Of a stretch of 64,000 nt of DNA, positions 1 to 10,507 are shown piece after piece. The translations under genes were made by a program, and so were the position numbers. Below the pieces are notes generated by a model. It saw only the letters and a program-made list of their open reading frames with translations, searched no databases and was not told the origin of the DNA. How positions within the stretch are numbered: the stretch's first letter is position 1; the number at the start of each line of letters is the position of its first letter. This stretch comes from Gracilariopsis chorda (lineage: Eukaryota > Rhodophyta > Florideophyceae > Gracilariales > Gracilariaceae): assembly GCA_003194525.1 (NCBI GenBank), contig NBIV01000309.1, positions 1 through 64,000 on the forward strand, given 5' to 3'.

Positions 1-114
1 GTGCTTCTGCGTGGCATGCTTCAGCGGACGCTGAACTATCAGTATTGGCGATTTGTCGTCGAGTTCTACGCGCCTGAGGCAGGCTTGATTTCATCAACAA
101 ACCTGTTGAGGTAA
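1..114 (+). CDS. Possible 3' end of a gene entering from the left edge
   Basis: The first frame of the + strand is open from base 1 to a TAA at 112-114, giving 37 codons with a mixed, natural-looking composition that ends in ISSTNLLR. There is no start inside the window, so this could be the C-terminal end of an upstream gene or of a transposon protein. I recognise no domain. An open stretch of 37 codons at a window edge is weak evidence and chance is a real alternative. Confidence 0.25.
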   Translation: MLLRGMLQRTLNYQYWRFVVEFYAPEAGLISSTNLLR

Positions 115-2249
115 TCACATGCCAGTATGACTGGAGCAGCGAAGGACTGAAAAACAATAATCCCACTGGAAATCTGAGATGTCAGTTTACTATCACTGAT
201 CAGTTTTCCACAGAATAAATAAACTTTACATGTACATCAGATATATTTTCGGTATATTCTTGAATCATACATTGTATTTCTGCCACTCCCAAGCATGATG
301 TAGATATAAATTTATAGATTTCTGAAGTCAGTTTCAGCGGTTTCTGATACCAGAAAATTCAAAATATATCGGAATTATATCAGAAGTTTAAATAATCATC
401 TTGATCCATTACTGATGATATGCCATATACACATCTAATGCATATCCAATAATCATCAAAATTTCCCAGTACCATATCTTAATCAAATAGAATCTCTATA
501 CTGTTTTTTGGCATACACAAGTCTTCTGGATATATCATTTCTATATCAGTACCATATCCTGGATTTTCACGGTTTTCAGACCGTACGATACGGAGATCCG
601 CTGCGAGTGCCCTCAAAAGAGCTTTTGCTCCCTTCTCACGGAGGGCTTGAAGTTCTGCTACAAGGGTGTCTTGAAGTGATCCGCAGAGCCCGGATCTCGT
701 ATTCCAGGGCATACCGTACGAGTGTGTTGTTAACCCTTCGGTGGGGTTCGAAATGCTGCCACCACGGTGGTTAGCCCAGACGCCTCGGGAGCATTGTAAA
801 TGGCTGAGCCCGGGCGAGAAAGGTCCAAAGCCTTGAACAAAGGAGTTAACTGAAGGTTCTGGAATTCAAAGAATTGGTTCTAAGTCTTCGATGAGTATTT
901 CTTAGCTTCGATGGACCTAGCTCAGACAGGAATGCTGGAAGTGAGCCTTACACCAGGATTATCTCCACTATCGTCAGAGATCATGCATATGACCGCAGGC
1001 TCCGCATCAGAGGGTTTTCTCGACATGAATATAAACCAATAGGACGGTAATAACAACGCAACGTCCGATAAAAGCGGGCAAAAAAGAAACGAGACTGCGA
1101 AAGAGGGGGGGAACCGAAAAGAAACAGCGTGTCGTTCAGGGCACCACTTTGGACTGAAATGCCCGGAGATAGAAAAGCCACGAAGATATGTCTTCGATAA
1201 CGTTCTTGATCTTGCTCCATTGAGCGGTACCAAGCAGTTGAGCCATTCTGGGTACGGAAAGACTGGATCAGATGTAGGACCGAGGCCTGCCCTTCGCAAT
1301 CTGTGAAGAAAGGTGAGGTTAAGAAAAGTTTGTCCGCAGGAGGGGTACGTAATACTGTTTTAAAGGTGCCAATTTCACAAGATGTGCTACGTGCGAGCAG
1401 AGGTTAGCCATAGCCATGAATAGTTGGCAGTTACCCTAGAGACGTTAGAGAACGAGAAGCAAAGATGGGGGAGTCACGAGAGTGACGAGGTAGAGCGACG
1501 ATGTTGAGAGTTAATCTTATACAGCAGCGAAACCAGAATGGTTGGTGGAGGGCTCGCAATGAATGTTTTTTAGTTGTGCAAGGAGATTATGAAAACCGTG
1601 TGCAACGGAGGATCCATCCTTGGAAGAGTAGACGATTCGCGACGGCGAAAATGTATACAGGCAGAATTTCTTGTTTGGGGATGCTTTACTGGTGCGGTGG
1701 TGAATGCACCATTGCAATAAGTACTAGCCATTCCAGTAATGGCTTTAAGAAGAATAATAGGTACAATAAACTAGACTTCATTGCATTACTGTAGGTTTTA
1801 ACATCCAAAATGTTGGCCAACTATCAACGAAATCTGCCACTTCCTACTTTTCATAAAAGGCACCGTAGCAGCCAATGTTAATATTGGAAATACAAAATGT
1901 GTGTACTATTGAACCTTTCGGAAAATTAACCACGTCACCAGATATCTCCTTGACACAGCGTGCAATTCCTTCTGCATGTATGGAATGTAGTTGATATTCA
2001 AACTCAAAAGCCAGTATAATGCGCTTTTGGCATGTTGAAACATAGGTTTCTTGCTTTAAAATATGGATTGAAATCGTTTCATGAGAATGAAATTACGGCC
2101 CTATGTTAGTTCGCTTTGAACTTCACAACATGGGTGTAGGAGACCGAACTTTGTGAAGACTATATTCTGCCACAAAATGAACCAGAAGATTTCTCTGAAG
2201 CTACTGCCGACAGCAACGCGGGTAAGAAAAAGTGTGAGTAATTCATTCT
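115..2249. other. No recognisable gene; AT-rich then mixed sequence
   Basis: About 2.1 kb without a supportable gene. Bases 180-560 are AT-rich, with repeated short tatatc/gatata words that recur loosely near 39.2-39.5 kb. Several short frames are open on both strands (for example 479-712 minus and 1501-1794 plus), but none shows a family motif and they overlap one another antisense. The segment around 720-870 may be decayed repeat DNA, which is only an impression. No tRNA or rRNA gene is visible. Confidence 0.5.
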
Positions 2250-2506
2250 TGTAGTGGATGCTACGCACTTACTGCCATTTCGGGACCCTACCACCCACTC
2301 AGTTCGGGCTCTCTAACCCAATGCGTGGGTTGCAGTGTGTAGCAATCAACTCGTAGGTAGCAGTACACAGCAAGATGTCTCGAGATAGGGGAACACTCTG
2401 AGCCCCTTTTATACAGACAATCACTCGCCTTCTCAGTAATTCCGAGGGCATCGACCCTAACAAACTTGCACAGGAGTACAAAGTCTTTCTGTTCCACAAC
2501 TGCGCA
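2250..2506 (+). repeat. 5' LTR of gypsy A
   Basis: This 257-bp repeat is matched by 10508-10760. It begins TGTAGTGGATGC and ends GCA. It is followed by CAGTGATCA, the same word that follows the corresponding LTR of gypsy B, which marks the LTR/internal boundary and probably the primer-binding region of this family. Confidence 0.8.
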
Positions 2507-4256
2507 CAGTGATCAATAAGATACTGTGGTCGTATTGTATCTTGTTCGATCAACATCATGGTGCGCGCATCGACGTCACAAAAATTGGCGTCAACGCCTT
2601 CCGAGACGAATGGCGAAGAAAACAGCTACATTCTTCAACCACCATCACCCGTTGGCTTTTGGATTAATCACGTTCTTCTGCTTTCTTCCACACCTAAAGT
2701 GATTCGAGTGTTCTCGCGTCATTATGAACAATATGTTAAAGAAGTCACAACTCGAGCACTTCAACTGGCAGTTGTCGACTCAACGACAACAGAGCCGATT
2801 CGCCCCGTCAATAATCGTACTGCGTCGACGCAGAATGGCTCCAGTCTTCAATTGATCTAGACTACACCTGTGTAGTTAAGAAAATCGATGAGCTAACGGA
2901 CGAGAAACTACGATCTTATTTGGAAACGAATCCGAAGAAGACAAAGACATGATGACCATTGCTGCAGTCCAAGCCATCAAATGCCAAGAGGTGGCAATGG
3001 ACATAAGGATAAACCTTCACTTTTTTGAATGAAACATCTGTTCACTCTTTATGTGTCTGCGTTACGACGAAATGGACCTACATGGGTCATGTAGGAATAT
3101 CCCAAACTCGCAGTCGGACACCTCGTTGCAGCCATTAAGCCCCGCTCTTTTCAGCGACGTCTTCAGAATGAATTTTAAATGGTGTATACGTCTCTCAATT
3201 CTGACTTCAAATGTTTCACGAAGCTTGCTATGATTGTAGTCGAGGCGTTTTGGATAATTGACAATGACCACAGTTGAAAACCAGAGGCACAAAGAATCAA
3301 GGCACCACGCACGCCAAAAATAATCAAACAGCTGCAAGTCAGAGTGAAACTGAGTTAGCCAGCTCAGCCGCGTCTAGGAAATCAGTAACTCGGAAAGCCA
3401 CGTCACGCAGGCAACCACCTTTGTGCCCCCACCCGCCATGCAAAAGAGAGGAAAACCGCCACTGGATTGAAGATTGTACGCTGTCGGCCGATGAAGAGAA
3501 AGAAGCTCTAAGGGCAACCATCGCTTCTAGGAAAGCTGCTGACTAGCTATCGCGCTCATCACGCTCACAAAAGGCAAACCGGAACCAAGGCAGCTCCAAA
3601 ACAGAGGGATGCCTCCATCCTGCAAGCGAGTTTCAGTTTTATGTCACCGTGTCAAATGGCATTCCCTCTTTAGATTACAGCAGACGGTACGAAGAGGGAA
3701 ATGACGACAGCATTATCTCATCCTCTCTGGCCAAAGCAGCAGCAGCTAAAAGAACTGGCACAATATTACCTATTGAGAAAGTTTCATTGGCCATTGCTCT
3801 GAAAAACTGAAATGAGAACTCCGCGATAGCTTTCAAGTTCTCCAGAAAATGGATCGCACCACGCACTACCCTCCACCTCGCCTCGGGAAACCTGTCACTT
3901 ATGAATATCTCCTTCATTGTAGCCGACGATGACCTTGCTTGTGAACAAGTACTCATTGGAATACCTGTGTCGCGACCCCTACAGGGAGACACCTACACTC
4001 TGTTGGACAATACTCGGTTTGCTCGTAATGCTTCAGACTGCTCAGAATTGGGCAATCCAACAACTGCTCCTTCAAAAACATACGTGAACCATCTTATGAT
4101 GGCCAGGGTACACGGCCCCTCGAACACAGTGGGACAGGATCAGCTACCACCAGCTAGGGCTAGAGTAAATTTCTATACAGCCCATCAGGACTCAGATCCA
4201 TTTCCCGACCCTTCTCTACCAAAGCCAGTCGACATCGCCCAGCATGAAGAAATTTG

Positions 4257-4916
4257 TGGGCGCCATCATGAGACGGTGACGGAGGGGGCCAACATAAATG
4301 ACAAATTACCCTAAAGGGTGTTCCTCGTAGCTCAAAGCCCCAAAAAATGAAACGAAAAGAACAAAAGATCAAAACGAACAACCAATGCAGAGACCAAGAG
4401 GACCCATCCTGCAACGATAACAACAAATACAAAAGAAGAGCACAAGGCTGAATCCAAAGAAAAACTTCTTGATACTTCTTGAAACGGCGCACAACCCAAG
4501 AATTATTTCAAGGGTCACAAAGAGTTAGAGTTCCGACTTCCAGTAAGACACTCCGTATGTGAAGTGATTTCTGCAACCTACCAACTTCTGAACCAACCAG
4601 AAGCAGGTGCGTACAACCCTTACAGGGCTTCCAAAGGAGAGCTACTAACAGCGGGATATGCTTTCACTCTATACCCAATCTGGGCCTTTGCAGGAGATGT
4701 TGCACGGCACGTCGCCTGCGGACAGCTTCCTGTCAAGCATCTCTGTCCGGAAACCACCAGGTCTTTCGACCGTCACCGTTATCCGAGCAAAGCTCTGATG
4801 AGGGCTCACAGACGACAGAAGTGCCTTTGGTACACACTACCCGTCTCTCTTCCATGCCAAGGGCGCTTCAACTGGTCTTAGTGACGGTAATGCCCCACCC
4901 TAAGTATGCACAAAGC
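4257..4916 (+). repeat. Interspersed repeat R, copy 1 (inside gypsy A)
   Basis: About 660 bp starting GTGGGCGCCATCA and ending near GCGGC. It is about 90% identical by eye to 16104-16768 in the same orientation. It starts abruptly within the gypsy A protein-coding region, at a point where relative B continues with pol. No terminal inverted repeat, poly(A) tail or tRNA-like head is visible, so its class is unknown. Both copies keep an open + frame in the second half, at 4564-4881 here. It may be a solo LTR, a non-autonomous element or a captured fragment. Confidence 0.7.
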
Positions 4917-5778
4917 GGCCCAGAAAACATGAATCAAGTCGATGTGATATGAAACACTGCTGAAAATGCAATTTGGAATACCGATGAAGGAACAGATATC
5001 CAACTTCGATTTTTTATCATCGTGCACACTGGTTCTGCCAGACACCGCGGTAAAGAGGTAAAATTGCAGACTCTGGCAAAACACTACTTTTTGGAGCACA
5101 CTTTCTGCTGATGTGGCCACGTTCTTCAAAGAATGCACTCACTGCATCTCCACGTTTGGAGGGCGGAAAGTGCCGAGACCATTTGGACCAGCTGTTTATG
5201 GCACGGAGGCGAATGATTTGTTGCAGTTTGAATACATCGAAATTGGTCCCAGTGGCACTGACCAGAAGTACATTCTCATGTTCTGCGATGGCCACTCAGA
5301 CTCTAAATGGTTCTTCTCCACGCCTGAAACCGCAGCTGAAAACGAAACCCTCGCAATAATCGATTGGTGCGCAGCCTTCAACGTTCCAAAAGGGTTAATG
5401 TCCGATGGGCCAACAAATTTCAAAAATGAAACAGTGCGTCTCGCCACAAAAGGTCTTCGCGTCCCTCACCATTTCACTCCCCTCTAAACACCCTGGAGTA
5501 ATGGTGCAGTTAAGCGTTTTGGCCAAGAGGTTGTTGAAACGTTTCGTGCTCTGGTTTCCGAACTTCAAATGGACTTCAAGGAGTGGAAAGACTTGCTCCC
5601 GGTCACTCATAGTGCTCTGAAAAACGCTCCATTACAGAGCTGCAACAATACCGCACCCGTCAATTTCTTTATGGGCATGGAACAAGCGCCACCAATTTCG
5701 ACATTTCTGCGCTCCTCCACAGTCTCCACAGTAACGCTGAATGTCTCACAACATGAAAGAACCATTAAAATCGAAGTA

Positions 5779-5782
5779 TTAA
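5779..5782. repeat. Left target-site duplication TTAA
   Basis: TTAA lies immediately before the inverted repeat at 5783. Its partner is 9945-9948. Comparison with the unoccupied relative in gypsy B accounts for exactly one copy. Confidence 0.85.
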
Positions 5783-5804
5783 CACGCGATTCGCGACTCA
5801 AGGG
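5783..5804 (+). repeat. Left terminal inverted repeat of the TTAA element
   Basis: These 22 bp are identical to the reverse complement of 9923-9944. The repeat holds a small internal palindrome, CGCGATTCGCG, 3 bp from the tip, which could be a transposase binding site. Confidence 0.88.
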
Positions 5805-6333
5805 CACCTTCTGCCGAGGAACTTCAGAAAGCCCAAAAATCAAGATCCTTTCGGAGCTCCACAAATTTTACACCGTTGCAACCGTCTTGGCCAGTAGAAT
5901 GCGCCTACAGAGCCGCAGACCAATCGGAAGAAAGTGTGCTGAGATATTGGCGCTTGACCCGCACCGCTTCAAGCCAAATGTGGTCATGATTTGGCGCTGT
6001 GATCACCGTAAAAAACAATCATAAAATTAGTATTTTCCATCTTGCGCAGCACATATTTACCAACAGAGCTGGACCTCACCACCCTTTCCCATACCCCATG
6101 ATCAGCAAACCGCGCTCGTACAGGCAATACCAACATACTCCTACCCAGACTCTGAACCCCGTCCTCCTGTATCGCTGCCCTGCCCATCGAACGATATTAG
6201 CCCATACCCCTTCAGTTCAACATCCACCCTTCCCCGCCCGCTCCGCTTTGGCACTAGCAGTTTGCCCGCTCCTCTTTATGCACAATCTCTTTTGCTCTCA
6301 GAACAAGATCTTGTTCGCAGCAAGGAAGGCTAA

Positions 6334-9300
6334 ATGCCTTGCAGCTGTAAGAAAAAGCTTTGCTCGACCTGCCGAGCATGCAGTGCTTGCACATGCACAT
6401 GCATTGCGGTTTCGGCTCAACCGCGCGGTCGCCCTCGAACTCTGGGGAAACGAAAGCAAACCATTATTTCTTATGCTGATCATGAAACGGACCTGGCGGA
6501 ACTAGTGCATAACAAAAGAAGTAATCGCTCTGTATCCATCCGTGAAGGGGGCGCCTTGTCATCAGTTCAGGAAAACGAAAAGCTTAACCAACTTCTACAT
6601 GTACTAAACTTATCCAGAATACTGCACAATCTGCCCAAAACACGCAAGACCATTGTTGTTGACAACGCCAACGCAGGCGATTTGAACCGTTGCGATTACG
6701 CCTTCACTCAGATAATGACTGCTGTATCTGAACTAATCTACCCAGGCGACAGTGCGGCGTTCCTCAAAAGGCAACAGTTCAAGCTAGCAACTGGTGCTGA
6801 CGCCGAATGCGTCGATTCTGTGATAACGGCCGTTAGGGCGTCAAAAAGGGGCTCTATAGAACGGCGTGTCTTGCGGGGCTTCTTGTGTGCCCATATTCCG
6901 CGCACTAAGTTGAATGAGCTTTTTCAGAAGCATACAGTCTATTGTGAAGAAAACGACCAAAGTCTGGAAGGATCTTCAAGTAATCATGATGCCGTCAATG
7001 CAGGGGACATCGTAGAGAATGCGTCCCAGTCTGTCCGGGATACTATGAGCGCGAGTGCCAGTCATGAGGAAGACAGTAATTTTCCTGGTATAGCTAAACG
7101 AACATATACAGCTTCAAGGCTAGATTGGGACCGTCTTATTGTGCGTGGAAGCTTGAAGCAGGAAAAAAGGCAGCTCACCAGAGGCACGGACGCAGAGGCC
7201 GGCCGCCTTGTCAGATTTCTGTTTTCCAGGCGCAACGCTCAGTTACTGTTTTGGGGTAGAAAGACTATCAACATGGGAGCTGAGAAAGTTGTGCTCCCAG
7301 CTGTGACACGTAAGCTCAAAAGGGCGCTGATGTTCCGAGATTATGTGCAAGCATGCAAAGCGGAGGGTGAAAGCAGTGTTGGTCGAACCACTTTTTTTCA
7401 GGTGGCAGATACTTTGATGACGCGAGAGTCAAAACGAAAAAGTGCTGTGGACTACGTGATCGGCGCCTTAGTGAACGACAGCGTCCTGATTCTGAATCGT
7501 ATTGTTCGGGCTTTCAGTACTGGGCAGACACAAAAAAAAATGTTAGAGAACATAGAAAGAGTGCAGCACTTTCTAAAAGGGGTCTTCGTTGAGACGCACA
7601 TTGGCAAGGACAATGACGGGTACCACGACAGCAGCCATGCCCTGTCTGATGGCTTTGGGCCTACTGGCGCTCAGCTAATCCAAACAGTCCCTGTCACATG
7701 CAGAGGCTGTCTAAAGCCATTTGCATTACTGAATCAAATACAAGCCATCGTTCCTACTGAAAGAAAGGATGCCTCAAATGCTGTAGATCGCTGCAGCCGT
7801 TGCTTTCAGGAATACTTTGCTCATCTTCATAGAGTGAAAATGCAGCAACGGGCAATCGAAAAGATAACTACGGACATCGTAGAGCACAAACTCCACAACC
7901 GGGCAGTATTGTTGGCTGATTACAAGATGAAGTTTGAGCCCATCCGGTTTCGCGAGAAGACTGTGGAGTTCTTCGGCAAGCGTGGTATTTCGTGGCACGG
8001 ATTAGTGGTGTTCTATCTAGAAAAGCAATATGATTCAAATGGGGAATACAATGGTCCGGGGCATCTGTCTATGCTTTTCTACGACCATATTGTACATGGA
8101 GACTCAAGACAAGATGTCGTTGCCGTGGCATCTATACTAGAAGCTGGGTGCATGCGGATAAGAAAAGACTTGCCCGTCGTTAATGAAGTAGTTCTTGTGA
8201 GCGACAATGCAGGCTGCTATCAGAACTCATTGCTCCCTATTATTGCCCCATTCGTTGCAAAACAGAACGGGCTCTCTATGGTACAGTTCATCCACTCTGA
8301 AACTCAAGATGGGAAATCATTGTTTGACGCTCACTTTGCTATTGCTATGAAGCATGTGAGTGACTATGTTGCAGAGGGTCACGACGTTACTACTCCGTCA
8401 GGTCTTGTCACAGCGCTAAGAGCGAACGGTGGTCTGTCGAACTCTAGTGCAGAATTAGTGCGCATATATAGAGCTCATCCAAACCTGGCAGGTTGGGAGG
8501 CACTACATGCATCCGACAACAATGGCTTACCGTGGATAGGACGTAACAATGAATACGTTTACAAAGGATGGTCAGATTGTTACAGAAAAGTGTCTGTTGA
8601 ATGCTATCGCTACTCAGGCATAGGAAGTCCCCGAATATGTCAGTTTAGTAGAGCTGGTGCTTGTCAGCCTTCTACGACGGAAAACAGGAATGAAGTCGTA
8701 TGTAATGCAACATACGTTGCAATGGTGAATACATCCGGGGAGCTAGTCGGCAAAGAGACCGGGATCATTGTCATGCCACAAGCACAAATCAACCGAATAA
8801 TAACACGGCGCAACACTAAGGCTGCTAAAGGTGCAAATAGATACTTCACCTCAACAATATGCCCACCAACTACATCCGAAGGACAAACCCCGTCAACGAG
8901 CAGCTCTGATGAGGACGGAATTGTTTGTAAGAAATGCAGCAGGTCTTTTACTGGAGAAGAAAGGCTAGCCCAGCATGTGGGATATGGCAAAGGTGAAGTT
9001 GACAAAGACAGCAAGCTGTACGTCTATCGCGCCGTGCGTATGTGTAAGCAGATCATGCAGTCAAACGATATCCAAGTGGCGTCTATCACTGACAATGAAA
9101 TAGTGGATCATATAGATGTCAGCCATACAACTGTAGATAACGTCATGAACGGATTGGCGCGCCGCGAAAACAGTAAGAATACCAAAGATCGAACCGCTAT
9201 GGACATATATGACGATGAGGTGCAGAAGATGTTTGATGCGGGCGTACAGAACAAGTCGCACAAAATGAGTGCTGCAACTATGCGACAGCAATTGATGCAG

Positions 9301-9657
9301 GTCTTCGGGGATCGATTTGACATCCCGTCAGAGATGCAGCTACAGAGAGCCATCAATACAATGTTCCAGCGGCATAAAAAGGTAGGATCAGGCCGGAATA
9401 GGGAAAGGAGTCAGCAACGCCTTGGAGATGTATACAAGGACACAATCGATGGTATTTTGTTGGCGCACGACTTCAACATTGCCCCCTCCGCCGTAGTGCG
9501 AGAACTTCGAGAGAGGGTTACCGTGAACGGTGCTCTACAGAGTGACTTCCCACCGGAGAAACAAGTGAAGAACAGAGTGTCTTCCCAGAAGGCCAAGCAT
9601 AAGAGGGAAACGACGCTCCCGGCCGACCCCCTCGAGCCGAGCACACAAGGCGTTTGA
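6334..9657 (+). CDS. Candidate DDE-type transposase of an unassigned family (1,107 aa)
   Basis: This is an uninterrupted frame from ATG to TGA and the only gene of the TTAA element. Visible parts in order: a cysteine-rich N-terminus (C3, C5, C10, C13, C16, C19, C21, C23); an AT-hook-like RGRPR at 31-35; a zinc-ribbon-like pair C456/C459 and C487/C490; a core with ADYKMKF (D529), FGKRGISWHG (547-556), VLVSDNAGCY (D624) and ETQDGKSLFDAHFA (E656-A669); and a C865-x2-C868-x12-H881 finger. D529, D624 and D659 give a 34-residue final spacing typical of RNase H-fold DDE/D transposases, each acidic residue ending or following a hydrophobic strand-like run. That catalytic assignment is inference. None of the piggyBac motifs is present. 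The ATG at 6334 is the first in frame, and no in-frame stop separates it from the core. Transposition of the surrounding element is its likely role. Kolobok-type elements also use TTAA and are the main alternative home. Confidence 0.8.
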   Translation: MPCSCKKKLCSTCRACSACTCTCIAVSAQPRGRPRTLGKRKQTIISYADHETDLAELVHNKRSNRSVSIREGGALSSVQENEKLNQLLHVLNLSRILHNLPKTRKTIVVDNANAGDLNRCDYAFTQIMTAVSELIYPGDSAAFLKRQQFKLATGADAECVDSVITAVRASKRGSIERRVLRGFLCAHIPRTKLNELFQKHTVYCEENDQSLEGSSSNHDAVNAGDIVENASQSVRDTMSASASHEEDSNFPGIAKRTYTASRLDWDRLIVRGSLKQEKRQLTRGTDAEAGRLVRFLFSRRNAQLLFWGRKTINMGAEKVVLPAVTRKLKRALMFRDYVQACKAEGESSVGRTTFFQVADTLMTRESKRKSAVDYVIGALVNDSVLILNRIVRAFSTGQTQKKMLENIERVQHFLKGVFVETHIGKDNDGYHDSSHALSDGFGPTGAQLIQTVPVTCRGCLKPFALLNQIQAIVPTERKDASNAVDRCSRCFQEYFAHLHRVKMQQRAIEKITTDIVEHKLHNRAVLLADYKMKFEPIRFREKTVEFFGKRGISWHGLVVFYLEKQYDSNGEYNGPGHLSMLFYDHIVHGDSRQDVVAVASILEAGCMRIRKDLPVVNEVVLVSDNAGCYQNSLLPIIAPFVAKQNGLSMVQFIHSETQDGKSLFDAHFAIAMKHVSDYVAEGHDVTTPSGLVTALRANGGLSNSSAELVRIYRAHPNLAGWEALHASDNNGLPWIGRNNEYVYKGWSDCYRKVSVECYRYSGIGSPRICQFSRAGACQPSTTENRNEVVCNATYVAMVNTSGELVGKETGIIVMPQAQINRIITRRNTKAAKGANRYFTSTICPPTTSEGQTPSTSSSDEDGIVCKKCSRSFTGEERLAQHVGYGKGEVDKDSKLYVYRAVRMCKQIMQSNDIQVASITDNEIVDHIDVSHTTVDNVMNGLARRENSKNTKDRTAMDIYDDEVQKMFDAGVQNKSHKMSAATMRQQLMQVFGDRFDIPSEMQLQRAINTMFQRHKKVGSGRNRERSQQRLGDVYKDTIDGILLAHDFNIAPSAVVRELRERVTVNGALQSDFPPEKQVKNRVSSQKAKHKRETTLPADPLEPSTQGV

Positions 9658-9922
9658 TTGGCCATGGGTCTAGAAGTAGGAGGGTGGCGACAGTAATGAC
9701 AGCAATGATTGATTTTTTGGTATTTTTATCGGTGATCTTCGCGCCAAAACAGCCTTATTTCGACCTTACATATCTCCGTAACCGTTCGTGCGCTTTCTAA
9801 TCCAAGCGTGCCAATCGATTCAGCGTACTCGAAAATGCCAACCTACTGATCGTCGTGATTGGCCGAAGAAGGGAAGTATTTTCAGGCGTTCGAATGTTCC
9901 TCAGGACAGGGGTCCAAAAAGG

Positions 9923-9944
9923 CCCCTTGAGTCGCGAATCGCGT
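9923..9944 (-). repeat. Right terminal inverted repeat of the TTAA element
   Basis: This is the exact inverted match of 5783-5804. It lies 266 bp beyond the stop codon of the 1,107-aa gene. Confidence 0.88.
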
Positions 9945-9948
9945 GTTA
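9945..9948. repeat. Right target-site duplication TTAA
   Basis: TTAA lies immediately after the right inverted repeat. Gypsy A integrase sequence continues directly after it. Confidence 0.85.
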
Positions 9949-10507
9949 AATGCAAAATGTGCAGAGTTACACCCCGTCGTACATGATGCCCTCCACTAGA
10001 ATCGGAACCGGTCTTGCTCTCTTGCTTCTAAGAGACATCTCGCAGTCTTTGCAATCGGCGATTTTGTTTTATTCGCCTGTGAAGAGTTCTCTACCGGTGG
10101 AAAACTAGCCTTTTGTTGGCGACGTCCGTGTCAAATCGTACAGGCCCTTTCCGATTACGTATTTCGAGTCGAAGATTATAGAAATGGCACTGTAGAAGAT
10201 TTACATGGCATGATCCTTAATTTTTGCCAAGAAGCATTCTTGGACACCGAAGCTTTCAGGTCCCATGTACTCTCTTCTGAGACTTGGGTCTCCGTTGCGT
10301 GACTGTTGAAACTGGTCGTTCAAAAGCAGGAAATACTCGTGCATGTACGCTAGAGAGGGCTCCCAAAGTTTGAGGAAACATTGGAACCAATACATCGAGT
10401 GTACGAAGATGTCTCCAAAATGGTCTTGAAACTACAGCGCCGAAAGAACATACCGCCAGACTTGGCGGCCAGAGCCCGTAAGGAGCTTGGTCTTTGAGAG
10501 AGAGAAG

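Larger units (their letters stand above)
5783..9944 (+). mobile_element. TTAA-flanked DNA transposon with an uncharacterised 1,107-aa protein
   Basis: A 4,162-bp element bounded by inverted repeats that begin CACGCGATTCGCGACTCAAG and match for 22 bp without error (5783-5804 and 9923-9944). Weaker similarity, including a shared GAGGAAC, continues about 40 bp further in. TTAA stands immediately outside both ends. Gypsy A integrase sequence runs up to the left TTAA and resumes after the right one. The equivalent stretch of gypsy B (minus strand, near 11.75-11.81 kb) aligns without a gap when one TTAA is counted, so TTAA is the target duplication. The element holds one long gene and no other recognised ORF. 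The intact ends and intact frame suggest a fairly recent insertion, much younger than the host fossil. Confidence 0.9.

Noticed and set aside
479-712. 77-codon minus-strand frame with a leucine/alanine-rich helix
   Set aside because: No family motif, no supporting signals, and an overlapping + strand frame of similar length. It cannot be told from chance.
4250-4270. TGGCGCC on the minus strand of repeat R as a retroviral-type primer-binding site
   Set aside because: Both copies of R end right there and enter unrelated sequence, so no internal region follows the supposed site.
6334-9657. Idea that the 1,107-aa element is a Polinton or other virus-like element
   Set aside because: It has one gene, 4.2 kb, and no polymerase, capsid or ATPase-like frame. 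TTAA duplication and short inverted ends fit a plain DNA transposon.
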